Assembly: GCA_016936035.1 (NCBI GenBank)
Contig: JAFGPU010000443.1
Span: 1 to 5,577 of the forward strand
Source: Acidimicrobiales bacterium
Lineage (GTDB): Bacteria; Actinomycetota; Acidimicrobiia; Acidimicrobiales; VFJN01
Direction of reading: 5' to 3'
Length of the DNA: 5,577 nt
The position numbers and the translations under genes are program-made. Positions 1 through 5,057 of the stretch are shown one piece after another. A model generated the notes under the pieces. The model made no database searches, was not told the DNA's origin, and worked only from the letters and a program-made list of their open reading frames with translations. Position 1 is the stretch's first letter. Every line of letters starts with the position of its first letter.

Positions 1-109
1 CGAGTTCCAGGTCGAGCAGCTGGCCCGCGACGCCAAGGTGCTGCAGATCTACGGCGGCACCGACGAGATCCAGATCACCCACATCGCGAAGGACCTCCTC
101 CGCTCCTGA
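1..109 (+). CDS. Acyl-CoA dehydrogenase, C-terminal end (partial)
   Basis: Only the last 35 codons and a TGA stop are in the window; the frame begins at base 2. The translation reads EFQVEQLARDAKVLQIYGGT, then DEIQITHIAKDLLRS. This is the end of the C-terminal helical domain of acyl-CoA dehydrogenases, recognised by the motif (V/I)LQIYGGTDEIQ followed by a short basic helix. In the family this loop contacts the FAD of the partner subunit. Where medium- and short-chain enzymes carry the catalytic Glu (IYEGT), this one has Gly, as isovaleryl-CoA and long-chain types do. The catalytic base would then lie upstream, outside the window. It converges on the next gene, which belongs to the same superfamily, with a 17-bp gap between the stop codons. 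The substrate cannot be inferred from this fragment. Confidence 0.9.
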   Translation, partial: EFQVEQLARDAKVLQIYGGTDEIQITHIAKDLLRS

Positions 110-126
110 CCCCTGGGCGGGGCGGA

Positions 127-1275
127 TCAGAGGCCGAGCGAGCGGCCGATGATCTCCTTCATGATCTCGGTCGTGCCGCCGTAGATGCGGGTCACCCGCG
201 CGTCGGCGAACGCCCTGGCCACCGGGTACTCGGCCATGTAGCCGTAGCCGCCGAAGAGCTGCACGCACACGTCGGCGACGCGCCCCTGCAGCTCGGTGCA
301 CCACCACTTGGCCATCGACGCCTCCTCGGCCGTCAGCTCGCCGGCGTTGAGCGCCAGGACGCAGCGGTCGATGAAGGTCTGGCCGATCTCGATCTCGGTC
401 GCCATCTCGGCCATGCGGAACCGCGTGTTCTGGAACGACCCGATCGCCTGGCCGAACGCCTGGCGCTCCGCGACGTACGCCAGCGTCTCGTCGAACGCGG
501 CCCGGGCGGCGGCGACGCCGGTGGCGGCGATCGACAGCCGTTCCTGCGGCAGGTTGGTGACCAGGTACCGGAAGCCCTCGCCCTCGTCGCCGAGCCGGTT
601 CGCGACGGGCACCCGCACGTCGGTGAAGAACAGCTCGGCCGTGTCCTGCGCGTGCAGGCCGATCTTGTCGAGGTTGCGGCCCCGCTCGAAGCCCTCCATG
701 CCCCGCTCGACCACGACCAGCGACATGCCCCGGTGCCGCTGCGACGGATCGGTCTTGACCGCGGTGATGACGAGGTCGGCGTTGATGCCGTTGGTGATGA
801 AGGTCTTCGAGCCGTTGAGCACGTAGTGGTCGCCGTCGAGCGTCGCGGTGGTGCTCATCGACGCCAGGTCCGAGCCGATGCCGGGCTCGGTCATCGCGAT
901 GGCCGTGACGAGCTCGCCGGAGCAGATGCCGGGCAGCCACCGCGCCTTCTGCTCGTCGGTGCACAGCGACAGGAAGTAGGGCAGGCAGATGTCGTTGTGG
1001 AGGGTCCATCCCAGGCCGGCGGCGTTGACGCCGGCGCGCTGGATCTCCTCGGCGATGACGAGGTTGTACCTGAAGTCGTCGACGCCGCCACCGCCGTGCT
1101 CGGGCGGCGCGGCCATGCCAAGGAAGCCGTGGGCGCCCGCGCCGGTGAACAGCGACCGGTCGGCGAGCCCCGCCCGCTCCCAGGCGGCGTGGTGCGGCGC
1201 CACCTCCGTGGCGAGGAACCGGCGGACGCTGTCCCGGAAGAGGTCGTGCTCGTCGTCGAAGAGGCTGCGCTGCAC
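127..1275 (-). CDS. Acyl-CoA dehydrogenase (FAD-dependent, long-chain/isovaleryl-like active-site layout)
   Basis: The protein has 382 residues, the normal length for a complete acyl-CoA dehydrogenase, which introduces the alpha,beta double bond into acyl-CoA and passes electrons to ETF. The N-terminal helical domain is about residues 1-120. The beta-domain carries signature 1, AMTEPGIGSDLA (127-138), and NGSKTFITNG (154-163). The C-terminal helical domain carries signature 2, QLFGGYGYMAEYP (339-351), and RIYGGTTEI (363-371). The Glu of the medium-chain motif IYEGT is Gly here. The likely catalytic base is instead Glu245 in NLPQERL, as in long-chain and isovaleryl-CoA dehydrogenases. That is family knowledge applied to this sequence, and the actual acyl substrate is unknown. 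The GTG start fits the conserved N-terminus QRSLFDDEHDLFRDSVRRF. No Shine-Dalgarno is visible, but TACGGT lies 8 nt upstream. The gene is divergent from the TetR gene, which probably controls it. Confidence 0.95.
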   Translation of the reverse strand: MQRSLFDDEHDLFRDSVRRFLATEVAPHHAAWERAGLADRSLFTGAGAHGFLGMAAPPEHGGGGVDDFRYNLVIAEEIQRAGVNAAGLGWTLHNDICLPYFLSLCTDEQKARWLPGICSGELVTAIAMTEPGIGSDLASMSTTATLDGDHYVLNGSKTFITNGINADLVITAVKTDPSQRHRGMSLVVVERGMEGFERGRNLDKIGLHAQDTAELFFTDVRVPVANRLGDEGEGFRYLVTNLPQERLSIAATGVAAARAAFDETLAYVAERQAFGQAIGSFQNTRFRMAEMATEIEIGQTFIDRCVLALNAGELTAEEASMAKWWCTELQGRVADVCVQLFGGYGYMAEYPVARAFADARVTRIYGGTTEIMKEIIGRSLGL

Positions 1276-1283
1276 GGTGGGCG

Positions 1284-1289
1284 ACCGTA
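1284..1289 (-). promoter_or_regulatory. Putative -10 box (TACGGT) of the acyl-CoA dehydrogenase gene
   Basis: Read on the minus strand, the sequence is CTACGGTCGCCCACCGTG, where the final GTG is the start codon. The hexamer fits the actinobacterial TANNNT -10 pattern and ends 8 nt before the start, so transcription would begin at or next to the GTG. This would give a leaderless mRNA and explain the missing ribosome binding site. No good -35 is visible. The same hexamer precedes two other genes in this window. Confidence 0.45.
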
Positions 1290-1390
1290 GCCCGGCACGA
1301 TCCGGGCCGGCCGATCGCGTACGTACCTTCGCGCGGTCATCCGGCGATTACGGGGCGGTACCGTTGTCGACAGCAATGACGGAAATCGTG

Positions 1391-1394
1391 GGAG
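1391..1394 (+). promoter_or_regulatory. Ribosome binding site of the tetR gene
   Basis: GGAG lies 10 nt before the ATG at 1405, slightly long but acceptable spacing. A second GGAG (1401-1404) directly abuts the ATG and is too close to serve it. No alternative start lies within a useful distance downstream. This is the only gene in the window with a reasonably clear Shine-Dalgarno at its start. Confidence 0.5.
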
Positions 1395-1404
1395 CACCTC
1401 GGAG

Positions 1405-2124
1405 ATGAGCGAGATCACGGCGCGAGGGCACGGCCCGCAGGGGTCGCCCAAGCGCGGTCCCGGGCGCCCCCGGTCACAGCCTCTCGAGGAGCAGCGCAGG
1501 GGCGTGCTCGACGCCGCCCGGGCCGTGTTCGCGCAGCACGGCTACCACGGGGCCACCATCGAGGCGGTGGCCCGCCGCTCCGGCACCCCCCGGCCGACCG
1601 TCTACGAGCTGTTCGGCACCAAGGACGACCTGTTCGAGGCCGTGGTCGAGGATTCGGCCGATCGGGTCGTGATCCGCCTGTCGGCGAGCTTCACCGAGTC
1701 CGAGGACTTCTCGCTCGAGCAGTTCGTGCGCCACAACTTCGCGGCCGTGTTCGACCTGTTCGAGCAGGATCGCGACGCGGTCACGGTGCTGCTGCGCGCC
1801 GAGCAGGGCACCGTCGACCGCCCGACGACGGCACCCGTCCAGATGCGCACCCGCGTGCTGCAGGAGATCACCGACTTCACCCGGTCGCGCTGGGAGCAGC
1901 TGGGGGTCGACATCGGCGAGTCGGCCGACATCATGGCGGTCATCTTCTTCCGCATGGCCGAGGGCCTGGCCATCCGCCACGCCGACGATGACGGCTGGGA
2001 CCGCGAGGCGTTCATCGACCTGCTCACCGAGTTCACCCTGGGCGGCATCAACCGGCTGTGGACCGAGTCGCTGGACGTGCTCGTCGCCGCGGGCCGTCGG
2101 GACCGCCGCGGTCAGGAGCCCTGA
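1405..2124 (+). CDS. TetR/AcrR-family transcriptional regulator
   Basis: The protein has 239 residues. After a basic, flexible N-terminus (KRGPGRPRSQ, 16-25), the TetR DNA-binding domain spans about residues 28-78. It includes VLDAARAVFAQHGYHGATIEAVARRSG in shortened form: helix 1 at VLDAARAVFA (34-43), helix 2 starting at ATIEAVARRSG (50-60), and the recognition helix PRPTVYELFGTKDDLF (62-77). The rest (about 80-225) is an all-helical ligand-binding and dimerisation domain typical of the family. It is poorly conserved, so the ligand cannot be named. The gene is divergent from an acyl-CoA dehydrogenase gene, so a role as repressor of that gene responding to an acyl-CoA or related metabolite is plausible but inferred. 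The GPGRPR segment resembles an AT-hook core and is common in actinobacterial TetR proteins. The stop codon overlaps an ATG (TGATG), and thiamine pyrophosphokinase follows on the same strand. Confidence 0.93.
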   Translation: MSEITARGHGPQGSPKRGPGRPRSQPLEEQRRGVLDAARAVFAQHGYHGATIEAVARRSGTPRPTVYELFGTKDDLFEAVVEDSADRVVIRLSASFTESEDFSLEQFVRHNFAAVFDLFEQDRDAVTVLLRAEQGTVDRPTTAPVQMRTRVLQEITDFTRSRWEQLGVDIGESADIMAVIFFRMAEGLAIRHADDDGWDREAFIDLLTEFTLGGINRLWTESLDVLVAAGRRDRRGQEP

Positions 2125-2152
2125 TGCCCGCTGCGCCGCGCCCGGTCGAGCG

Positions 2153-2842
2153 GTGACACCGGCTGCGGACGGGCGCGTGGCGGTCGTGGTCGGAGGGGGA
2201 GGGCCGCCGGCGATCGACCGCGCGGCGCTCGGCGACCTCGGCGACGAGCCGCTCGTCATCGCGGCCGACTCGGGGCTCGCGCACGCTCGGGCGCTGGGCC
2301 TGCCCGTCGACCGGGTCGTCGGCGACATGGACTCGGTCGAGCGCTCCGTTCTCGAGGCCGCCGCCCGCGCCGGCACGCGCATCGAGCGGCACCCCGAGGC
2401 CAAGGACGCGACCGATCTCGCCCTGGCGGTCGACGCGGCCCTGTCGGCGCGCCCGGCGCGGCTCGTGGTGGTGACCGGCGCGGGCGACCGCTTCGACCAT
2501 GCGCTCGCCATCGCGCTGTCGCTGGCCGCGCTCCAGGATGCGCCCCCGCGGTGCGAGGCGTGGATCGGCGTCGCCCACCTGTGGGTCGTGCGCGGCCGGG
2601 CCACGCTCGCCGGCTCGCCGGGCGACCTGCTGACGCTGGTGCCGGCGCACGGCCCGGCGCGCGGGGTCACCACCACGGGTCTGCTGTACCCGCTCGTCGA
2701 CGAGGACCTCGACGCCGGGACCAGCCGTGGCGTCAGCAACGAGTGGGTGGACGAGGTGGCGACGGTGCGCCTGCGGGCGGGTGTGCTGCTGGCCGTGGCA
2801 CCCGGGGTCCGGGGGACCCACTGGGCCCGCTCCCACCGCTGA
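2153..2842 (+). CDS. thiN: Thiamine pyrophosphokinase
   Basis: This enzyme transfers pyrophosphate from ATP to thiamine to give thiamine diphosphate (EC 2.7.6.2), in the cytoplasm. With the GTG start at 2153 it has 229 residues, close to the usual bacterial length. The motifs appear in the expected order: AADSGLAHARALGLPVDRVVGDMDS (37-61, containing the acidic AADSG and GDMDS elements), KDATDLALAV (84-93), and GAGDRFDHALA (109-119), where the family more often has GGRxDH. The C-terminal thiamine-binding beta-sandwich follows, with GLLYPL (176-181) and GTSRGVSNE (189-197). The frame is open back to 1988 inside tetR, but that extension has no family similarity. The GTG at 2153 follows tetR by 28 bp, and a second possible GTG lies at 2177 (221 residues). 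Neither has a good ribosome binding site, so coupling to upstream translation is likely. Co-transcription with tetR is inferred from spacing. Confidence 0.9.
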   Translation: MTPAADGRVAVVVGGGGPPAIDRAALGDLGDEPLVIAADSGLAHARALGLPVDRVVGDMDSVERSVLEAAARAGTRIERHPEAKDATDLALAVDAALSARPARLVVVTGAGDRFDHALAIALSLAALQDAPPRCEAWIGVAHLWVVRGRATLAGSPGDLLTLVPAHGPARGVTTTGLLYPLVDEDLDAGTSRGVSNEWVDEVATVRLRAGVLLAVAPGVRGTHWARSHR

Positions 2843-2849
2843 GCGGTGG
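2833..2849. repeat. Perfect 8-bp inverted repeat over the thiN stop codon
   Basis: CCACCGCT (2833-2840) and AGCGGTGG (2842-2849) are exact reverse complements around one central base. As RNA this could form a seven-pair GC-rich stem with the stop codon TGA as its loop. No T-tract follows, so it is not a classical intrinsic terminator. It could be a U-less terminator, an RNA stabiliser or a protein-binding palindrome. It also buries the GTG at 2846, which argues against that codon as the start of the following gene. Confidence 0.5.
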
Positions 2850-2880
2850 TTGGGCGCCCGCCCGCCCGAGGTGTCACGAT
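2850..2880 (+). promoter_or_regulatory. Putative promoter of the SRPBCC gene
   Basis: TTGGGC (2850-2855) and CACGAT (2875-2880) form a weak -35/-10 pair with a 19-bp spacer. CACGAT ends 7 nt before the GTG at 2888, the same geometry seen before the F420 oxidoreductase gene. If real, the SRPBCC gene has its own leaderless start in addition to any read-through from thiN. CACGAT lacks the first T of TANNNT, so this call is tentative. Confidence 0.35.
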
Positions 2881-2887
2881 CGCCGCC

Positions 2888-3325
2888 GTGGACGTGACGG
2901 CCGACCTCGTGGCTCCCTGCACCCCCGACGAGCTGTTCGTGTGGGTCGACGACCTGGGCCGGTATCCGCAGTGGCTCGACATCGTGCCCCGGGCGTCGGC
3001 GGCGGAGCCCCACCGCGACGACCCCGGACCGGCGTGGTCGGTCGACCTGCGGGGGCGGCTGGGCCCGTTCGCACGGTCCAAGCGGCTGCGCATGGCCCGG
3101 ACGGTGCACGAGCCGGGCCGGGTCCGGTTCGAGCGCGTCGAGCACGACGGCCGCCAGCACGCCCCCTGGGTGCTCGAGGCCGAGGTCGCGGCTGCCGCCG
3201 GCGGTAGCCGGTTGGCGATGCACCTGCACTACGGCGGCACGCTCGGCGGGCCGGTCGTCGAACGGCTGCTCGCGGACGAGATCAACCGGTCGAAGCCCCG
3301 GCTGTTGGCGCTCGTCGGCGCGTAG
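2888..3325 (+). CDS. SRPBCC-fold protein (polyketide cyclase/dehydrase, START-like)
   Basis: The protein has 145 residues from the GTG at 2888, the usual size of a single helix-grip SRPBCC domain, which binds hydrophobic ligands in a cavity under a long C-terminal helix. Visible elements are strand 1, VDVTADLVAP (1-10), and the early helices TPDELFVWVDDLGRYPQWLDIV (12-33, shown with the typical Y-P-x-W pattern). A run of alternating beta strands follows (about 48-116), including RVRFERVEHDG and SRLAMHLHYGG. The final helix is VVERLLADEINRSKPRLLALV (123-143). An earlier GTG at 2846 would add 14 residues (MVGRPPARGVTIAA) with no fold role, and it lies inside a hairpin, so I prefer 2888. There is no signal peptide. 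The fold is used by cyclases, lipid carriers, toxins and stress proteins, so no specific function can be assigned. The neighbours do not help to name a ligand. Confidence 0.8.
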   Translation: MDVTADLVAPCTPDELFVWVDDLGRYPQWLDIVPRASAAEPHRDDPGPAWSVDLRGRLGPFARSKRLRMARTVHEPGRVRFERVEHDGRQHAPWVLEAEVAAAAGGSRLAMHLHYGGTLGGPVVERLLADEINRSKPRLLALVGA

Positions 3326-3333
3326 CTGCCCCG

Positions 3334-3352
3334 ACCGCGCCGCCGGCGCGGT
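3334..3352. terminator. Hairpin between convergent genes, likely bidirectional terminator
   Basis: ACCGCGCC (3334-3341) and GGCGCGGT (3345-3352) are perfect 8-bp complementary arms with a 3-nt GCC loop. The hairpin starts 8 bp after the SRPBCC stop and lies 22 bp from the stop of the opposing ABC ATPase gene. A symmetrical GC stem in a convergent gap is well placed to terminate both transcripts. There is no T-tract on either side, as is common in high-GC actinobacteria. Confidence 0.6.
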
Positions 3353-3374
3353 GCTCGTCACCCCCCGGTGGTCG

Positions 3375-4178
3375 TCACCGGGTCGCGGCGCGCGCCGTGT
3401 AGCGCCCGTCCCGGTGGTCGAGGTGGACGGCGAGACCGAACGTCTGTGACAGCGCGTCGGCGGTGAGCACGTCGCCGATGGCGCCGGCGGCCTGCACCCT
3501 CCCCGCGCGGAGCAGCAGTGCGTGGGTGAACCCCGGGGGGACCTCCTCGACGTGGTGGGTCACGAGGACGGTCGGCGGCGTGGCCTCGTCACCGGCCAGC
3601 CAGGTGAGCCGGGCCACCAGATCCTCGCGAGCGCCGAGGTCGAGCCCCGCCGCGGGCTCGTCCAGCAGCACCAGCCCGGGGTCGCCCCACAGCGAGCGGG
3701 CGAGCAGCACCCGCTGCCGTTCACCGGACGACAGGGTGCCGAAGGCCCGGTCCGCCAGCTGGGCGGCGCCGGTGCGCTCGAGCAGGGCGAGGGCGGCGTC
3801 GCGGTCGTCTCGGCCGTAGCTGTGCCACCACGTCTCGAGCGCGGCCTCCCGGGCCGACATCACGGCGTCGACCGCGTTGACGTCGGGTCGGAGCAGGTCG
3901 GCGAACGCCGCGCTGACGAGCCCGATGCGGGTGCGGAGCCGGCGGACGTCGGTCCGGCCGAGCCGCTCGCCCAGCACCTCGACCGACCCGGTCGACGGGT
4001 GGAGGTACAGCGATGCGATGCGCATCAGCGTGGTCTTGCCCGAGCCGTTCGGGCCGAGCACGACCCAACGCTCGCCGGTGTGCACCGACCAGTCGACGCC
4101 GTCGAGGAGCGTGGTCGGCGGGCGGTGGACGCTGACCCCGGCGAGGTGAAGCGCTCGGTCGGCGACACGAGGTGGCAC
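3375..4178 (-). CDS. ABC transporter-type ATP-binding protein, COG1119/ModF-like
   Basis: The protein has 267 residues with one complete ABC nucleotide-binding domain. Walker A is GPNGSGKTT (42-50), the signature is LSSGERQR (149-156), Walker B is LVLLDEP (169-175) with catalytic Glu174, the D-loop is AGLD (177-180), and the switch His is His208 in LVTHHVEEVPPGFTHALLL. The THHVEE(I/V)PPGFTH block is a hallmark I associate with the COG1119 ModF/YlmA-like group of ABC ATPases. The Q-loop region reads IGLVSAAF (85-92) with no glutamine, also in line with that group. No permease or binding-protein gene is adjacent in this window, so the transported substrate, or whether it drives transport at all, is unknown. 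The GTG start has no Shine-Dalgarno, but TACGGT lies 6 nt upstream. The gene is divergent from the M23 peptidase gene. Confidence 0.93.
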   Translation of the reverse strand: MPPRVADRALHLAGVSVHRPPTTLLDGVDWSVHTGERWVVLGPNGSGKTTLMRIASLYLHPSTGSVEVLGERLGRTDVRRLRTRIGLVSAAFADLLRPDVNAVDAVMSAREAALETWWHSYGRDDRDAALALLERTGAAQLADRAFGTLSSGERQRVLLARSLWGDPGLVLLDEPAAGLDLGAREDLVARLTWLAGDEATPPTVLVTHHVEEVPPGFTHALLLRAGRVQAAGAIGDVLTADALSQTFGLAVHLDHRDGRYTARAATR

Positions 4179-4184
4179 GGCCTG

Positions 4185-4190
4185 ACCGTA
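4185..4190 (-). promoter_or_regulatory. Putative -10 box (TACGGT) of the ABC ATPase gene
   Basis: On the minus strand the sequence is CTACGGTCAGGCCGTG, ending in the start codon GTG. The hexamer is 6 nt from the start, consistent with transcription beginning at or beside the start codon. A near-palindrome, CGGAC-GT-GTCCG (4206-4217), lies where the -35 region should be and could be an operator. No recognisable -35 consensus is seen. Confidence 0.45.
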
Positions 4191-4220
4191 GGCGGCGCCG
4201 TCGCTCGGACGTGTCCGTCG

Positions 4221-4270
4221 TCACGTAGATCGACACATACTCGCAATCTTCGTAATGCATTCGTTAATGT
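4221..4270. promoter_or_regulatory. AT-rich core of the divergent ABC ATPase / M23 peptidase control region
   Basis: By hand count 30 of these 50 bases are A or T, in strong contrast to the flanking genes. The segment holds the palindrome AATGCATT (4254-4261) and the spaced near-repeats CGTAATG (4251-4257) and CGTTAATG (4262-4269), about one helical turn apart. It also holds the inverted pair GTGTC/GACAC (4211-4215 and 4232-4236, the first arm just outside the segment). These are plausible promoter or regulator-binding elements; no known operator is recognised. Confidence 0.45.
4265..4270 (+). promoter_or_regulatory. Putative -10 box (TAATGT) of the M23 peptidase gene
   Basis: TAATGT fits TANNNT and ends 9 nt before the ATG at 4280. 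The intervening bases (CCCGGCCCC with flanking C) contain no Shine-Dalgarno, so a leaderless or nearly leaderless message is likely. A second -10-like hexamer, TAATGC, lies at 4253-4258. No clear -35 is visible. Confidence 0.4.
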
Positions 4271-4279
4271 CCCGGCCCC

Positions 4280-4969
4280 ATGCGCCGACACCTACTCGTA
4301 CCGACGCTGATCGCAGGGATGCTCGCCGCCGCCGCCGCCGCCGGGCTCGGCTTGGCCGACGACGCCGACGGCGACGCCGTGGAGACCGACGCACGGCCCG
4401 CCGCCGCAAGCCGCGAGGTCCGGGCGCTCGCCCGGCCCACGACGACGCTGGCTCCCACCACGACGACGACGACGGCACCGCCGCCGCCGCCGACGACGAC
4501 CACCACCACGGCGCCACCGCCACCGCCGCCCACCACGACGACGACCGCGCCGCCCGAGCCCGAGGTGACCGTCAGCGCCGGCGGGGGCATCGTGTGCCCG
4601 GTCGCCGGCAGCGTGTCGTTCGTCGACTCGTGGGGCGCGGCGCGCTCCGGCGGCCGCACCCACAAGGGCACGGACATGATGGCGGCCTCGGGGACGCCGA
4701 CCGTCGCGCCGGTGAGCGGCACGGTCGAGCACCGCACCAGCTCGCTCGGTGGCCTCTCGTGGTATCTCCACGGCGACGACGGCGACACCTACTACGGCAC
4801 CCACCTGTCGAGCTTCGCCAACCAGGGCGCCGGCTGGGTCGCCGCCGGCACCGTCATCGGCCACGTGGGCCAGTCCGGCAACGCCGGGACGCCTCATCTG
4901 CACTTCGAGCACCACCCCGGAGGCGGCAGCCCCGTCAACCCGTACCCGCTGGTCGCCGCCGCCTGCTGA
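4280..4969 (+). CDS. Secreted M23-family metallopeptidase (LytM/lysostaphin-like) with Thr/Pro linker
   Basis: The protein has 229 residues and is probably a peptidoglycan endopeptidase acting outside the membrane. The N-terminus MRRHLLVPTLIAGMLAAAAA with the following AGLGLA is a Sec signal peptide: a basic start, a hydrophobic core, and likely cleavage after Ala26 before DDAD. A low-complexity Thr/Pro linker follows (about 52-93). The M23 domain (about 104-229) has the zinc motif HKGTD (His128, Asp132) and HLH (His206, His208). It also has His175 in YYGTH, which completes the usual active-site set, so the enzyme appears catalytically intact rather than a degenerate LytM activator. The only two cysteines, Cys106 and the last residue Cys229, bracket the domain and could form a disulfide. 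There is no transmembrane anchor after the signal peptide and no separate wall-binding domain, so the linker may tether or space the enzyme. Whether it trims wall during growth or division is unknown. Confidence 0.92.
   Translation: MRRHLLVPTLIAGMLAAAAAAGLGLADDADGDAVETDARPAAASREVRALARPTTTLAPTTTTTTAPPPPPTTTTTTAPPPPPPTTTTTAPPEPEVTVSAGGGIVCPVAGSVSFVDSWGAARSGGRTHKGTDMMAASGTPTVAPVSGTVEHRTSSLGGLSWYLHGDDGDTYYGTHLSSFANQGAGWVAAGTVIGHVGQSGNAGTPHLHFEHHPGGGSPVNPYPLVAAAC
4457..4555 (+). repeat. Imperfect tandem repeat encoding the Thr/Pro linker
   Basis: Three units encode TTTTTTAPPPPP (residues 60-71), TTTTTTAPPPPPP (72-84) and TTTTTAPP (85-92). Codons are mostly ACG/ACC and CCG/CCA, so the DNA is a run of ACG and CCG triplets prone to slippage. 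Unit lengths already differ by a codon. The segment is a coding spacer between the signal peptide region and the peptidase domain, not a CRISPR or mobile repeat. Confidence 0.85.
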
Positions 4970-4975
4970 CCGGAA

Positions 4976-4996
4976 CGCCGCCCGGTGCGAGCGGCG
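4976..4996 (+). terminator. Weak hairpin after the M23 peptidase gene
   Basis: CGCCGC (4976-4981) pairs with GCGGCG (4991-4996) across a 9-nt loop, starting 7 bp after the stop codon. An overlapping alternative, GCGAG/CTCGC (4987-4991 and 4998-5002), excludes it. No T-tract follows. Position favours a terminator, but short GC stems arise by chance in such DNA. Confidence 0.3.
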
Positions 4997-5057
4997 CCTC
5001 GCCGTCCGTGGTGACCTGGGTGTCTGTCCGCGCAGGGCGGTAGGCCCCGGCCGAGGG

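Larger units (their letters stand above)
1276..1404. promoter_or_regulatory. Divergent control region between acyl-CoA dehydrogenase and tetR
   Basis: These 129 bp separate two divergent starts, and in such pairs a TetR-family repressor usually binds the shared region. Several short perfect palindromes are present: GGCCGGCC (1305-1312), GTACGTAC (1319-1326), CGGTACCG (1356-1363) and TGTCGACA (1365-1372). An imperfect pair GATCGCG/CGCGGTC (1313-1319 and 1332-1338, one G-T mismatch) surrounds the GTACGTAC element. TACCGT (1359-1364, +) could be the -10 of the tetR promoter, which would put CGGTACCG and TGTCGACA over the core promoter, a sensible place for autorepression. I cannot tell which palindrome is the true operator, and no convincing -35 is visible on either strand. 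Confidence 0.5.

Noticed and set aside
110..126. Possible terminator between the two convergent acyl-CoA dehydrogenase genes (CCCC/GGGG at 110-113 and 119-122)
   Set aside because: A four-pair stem is too short to support. The outer CTGA/TCAG pairing is only a consequence of both genes ending in TGA.
1988..2152. N-terminal extension of thiamine pyrophosphokinase back into tetR
   Set aside because: These codons are the out-of-frame reading of the conserved tetR 3' end and show no kinase similarity. The kinase domain starts after 2153.
2846..2887. Upstream GTG start for the SRPBCC gene
   Set aside because: It lies inside the inverted repeat at 2833-2849, has no ribosome binding site and adds residues that do not belong to the fold. 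The GTG at 2888 has a -10-like hexamer at the leaderless distance.
1474..3093. A 539-residue open frame on the - strand opposite tetR, thiN and the SRPBCC gene
   Set aside because: It is antisense to three genes with clear family motifs, has low-complexity Arg/Ser/Pro/Ala composition and shows no domain. It is a typical GC-rich shadow frame.
2048..3361. A 437-residue open frame on the - strand
   Set aside because: Its composition is Arg/Gly/Pro/Asp-rich and repetitive, it is antisense to thiN and the SRPBCC gene, and it has no recognisable motif.
4457..4555. Tandem repeat considered as a CRISPR-like or mobile repeat
   Set aside because: Units are 12-13 codons, directly adjacent with no spacers, in frame, and encode a Thr/Pro linker of a secreted protein.
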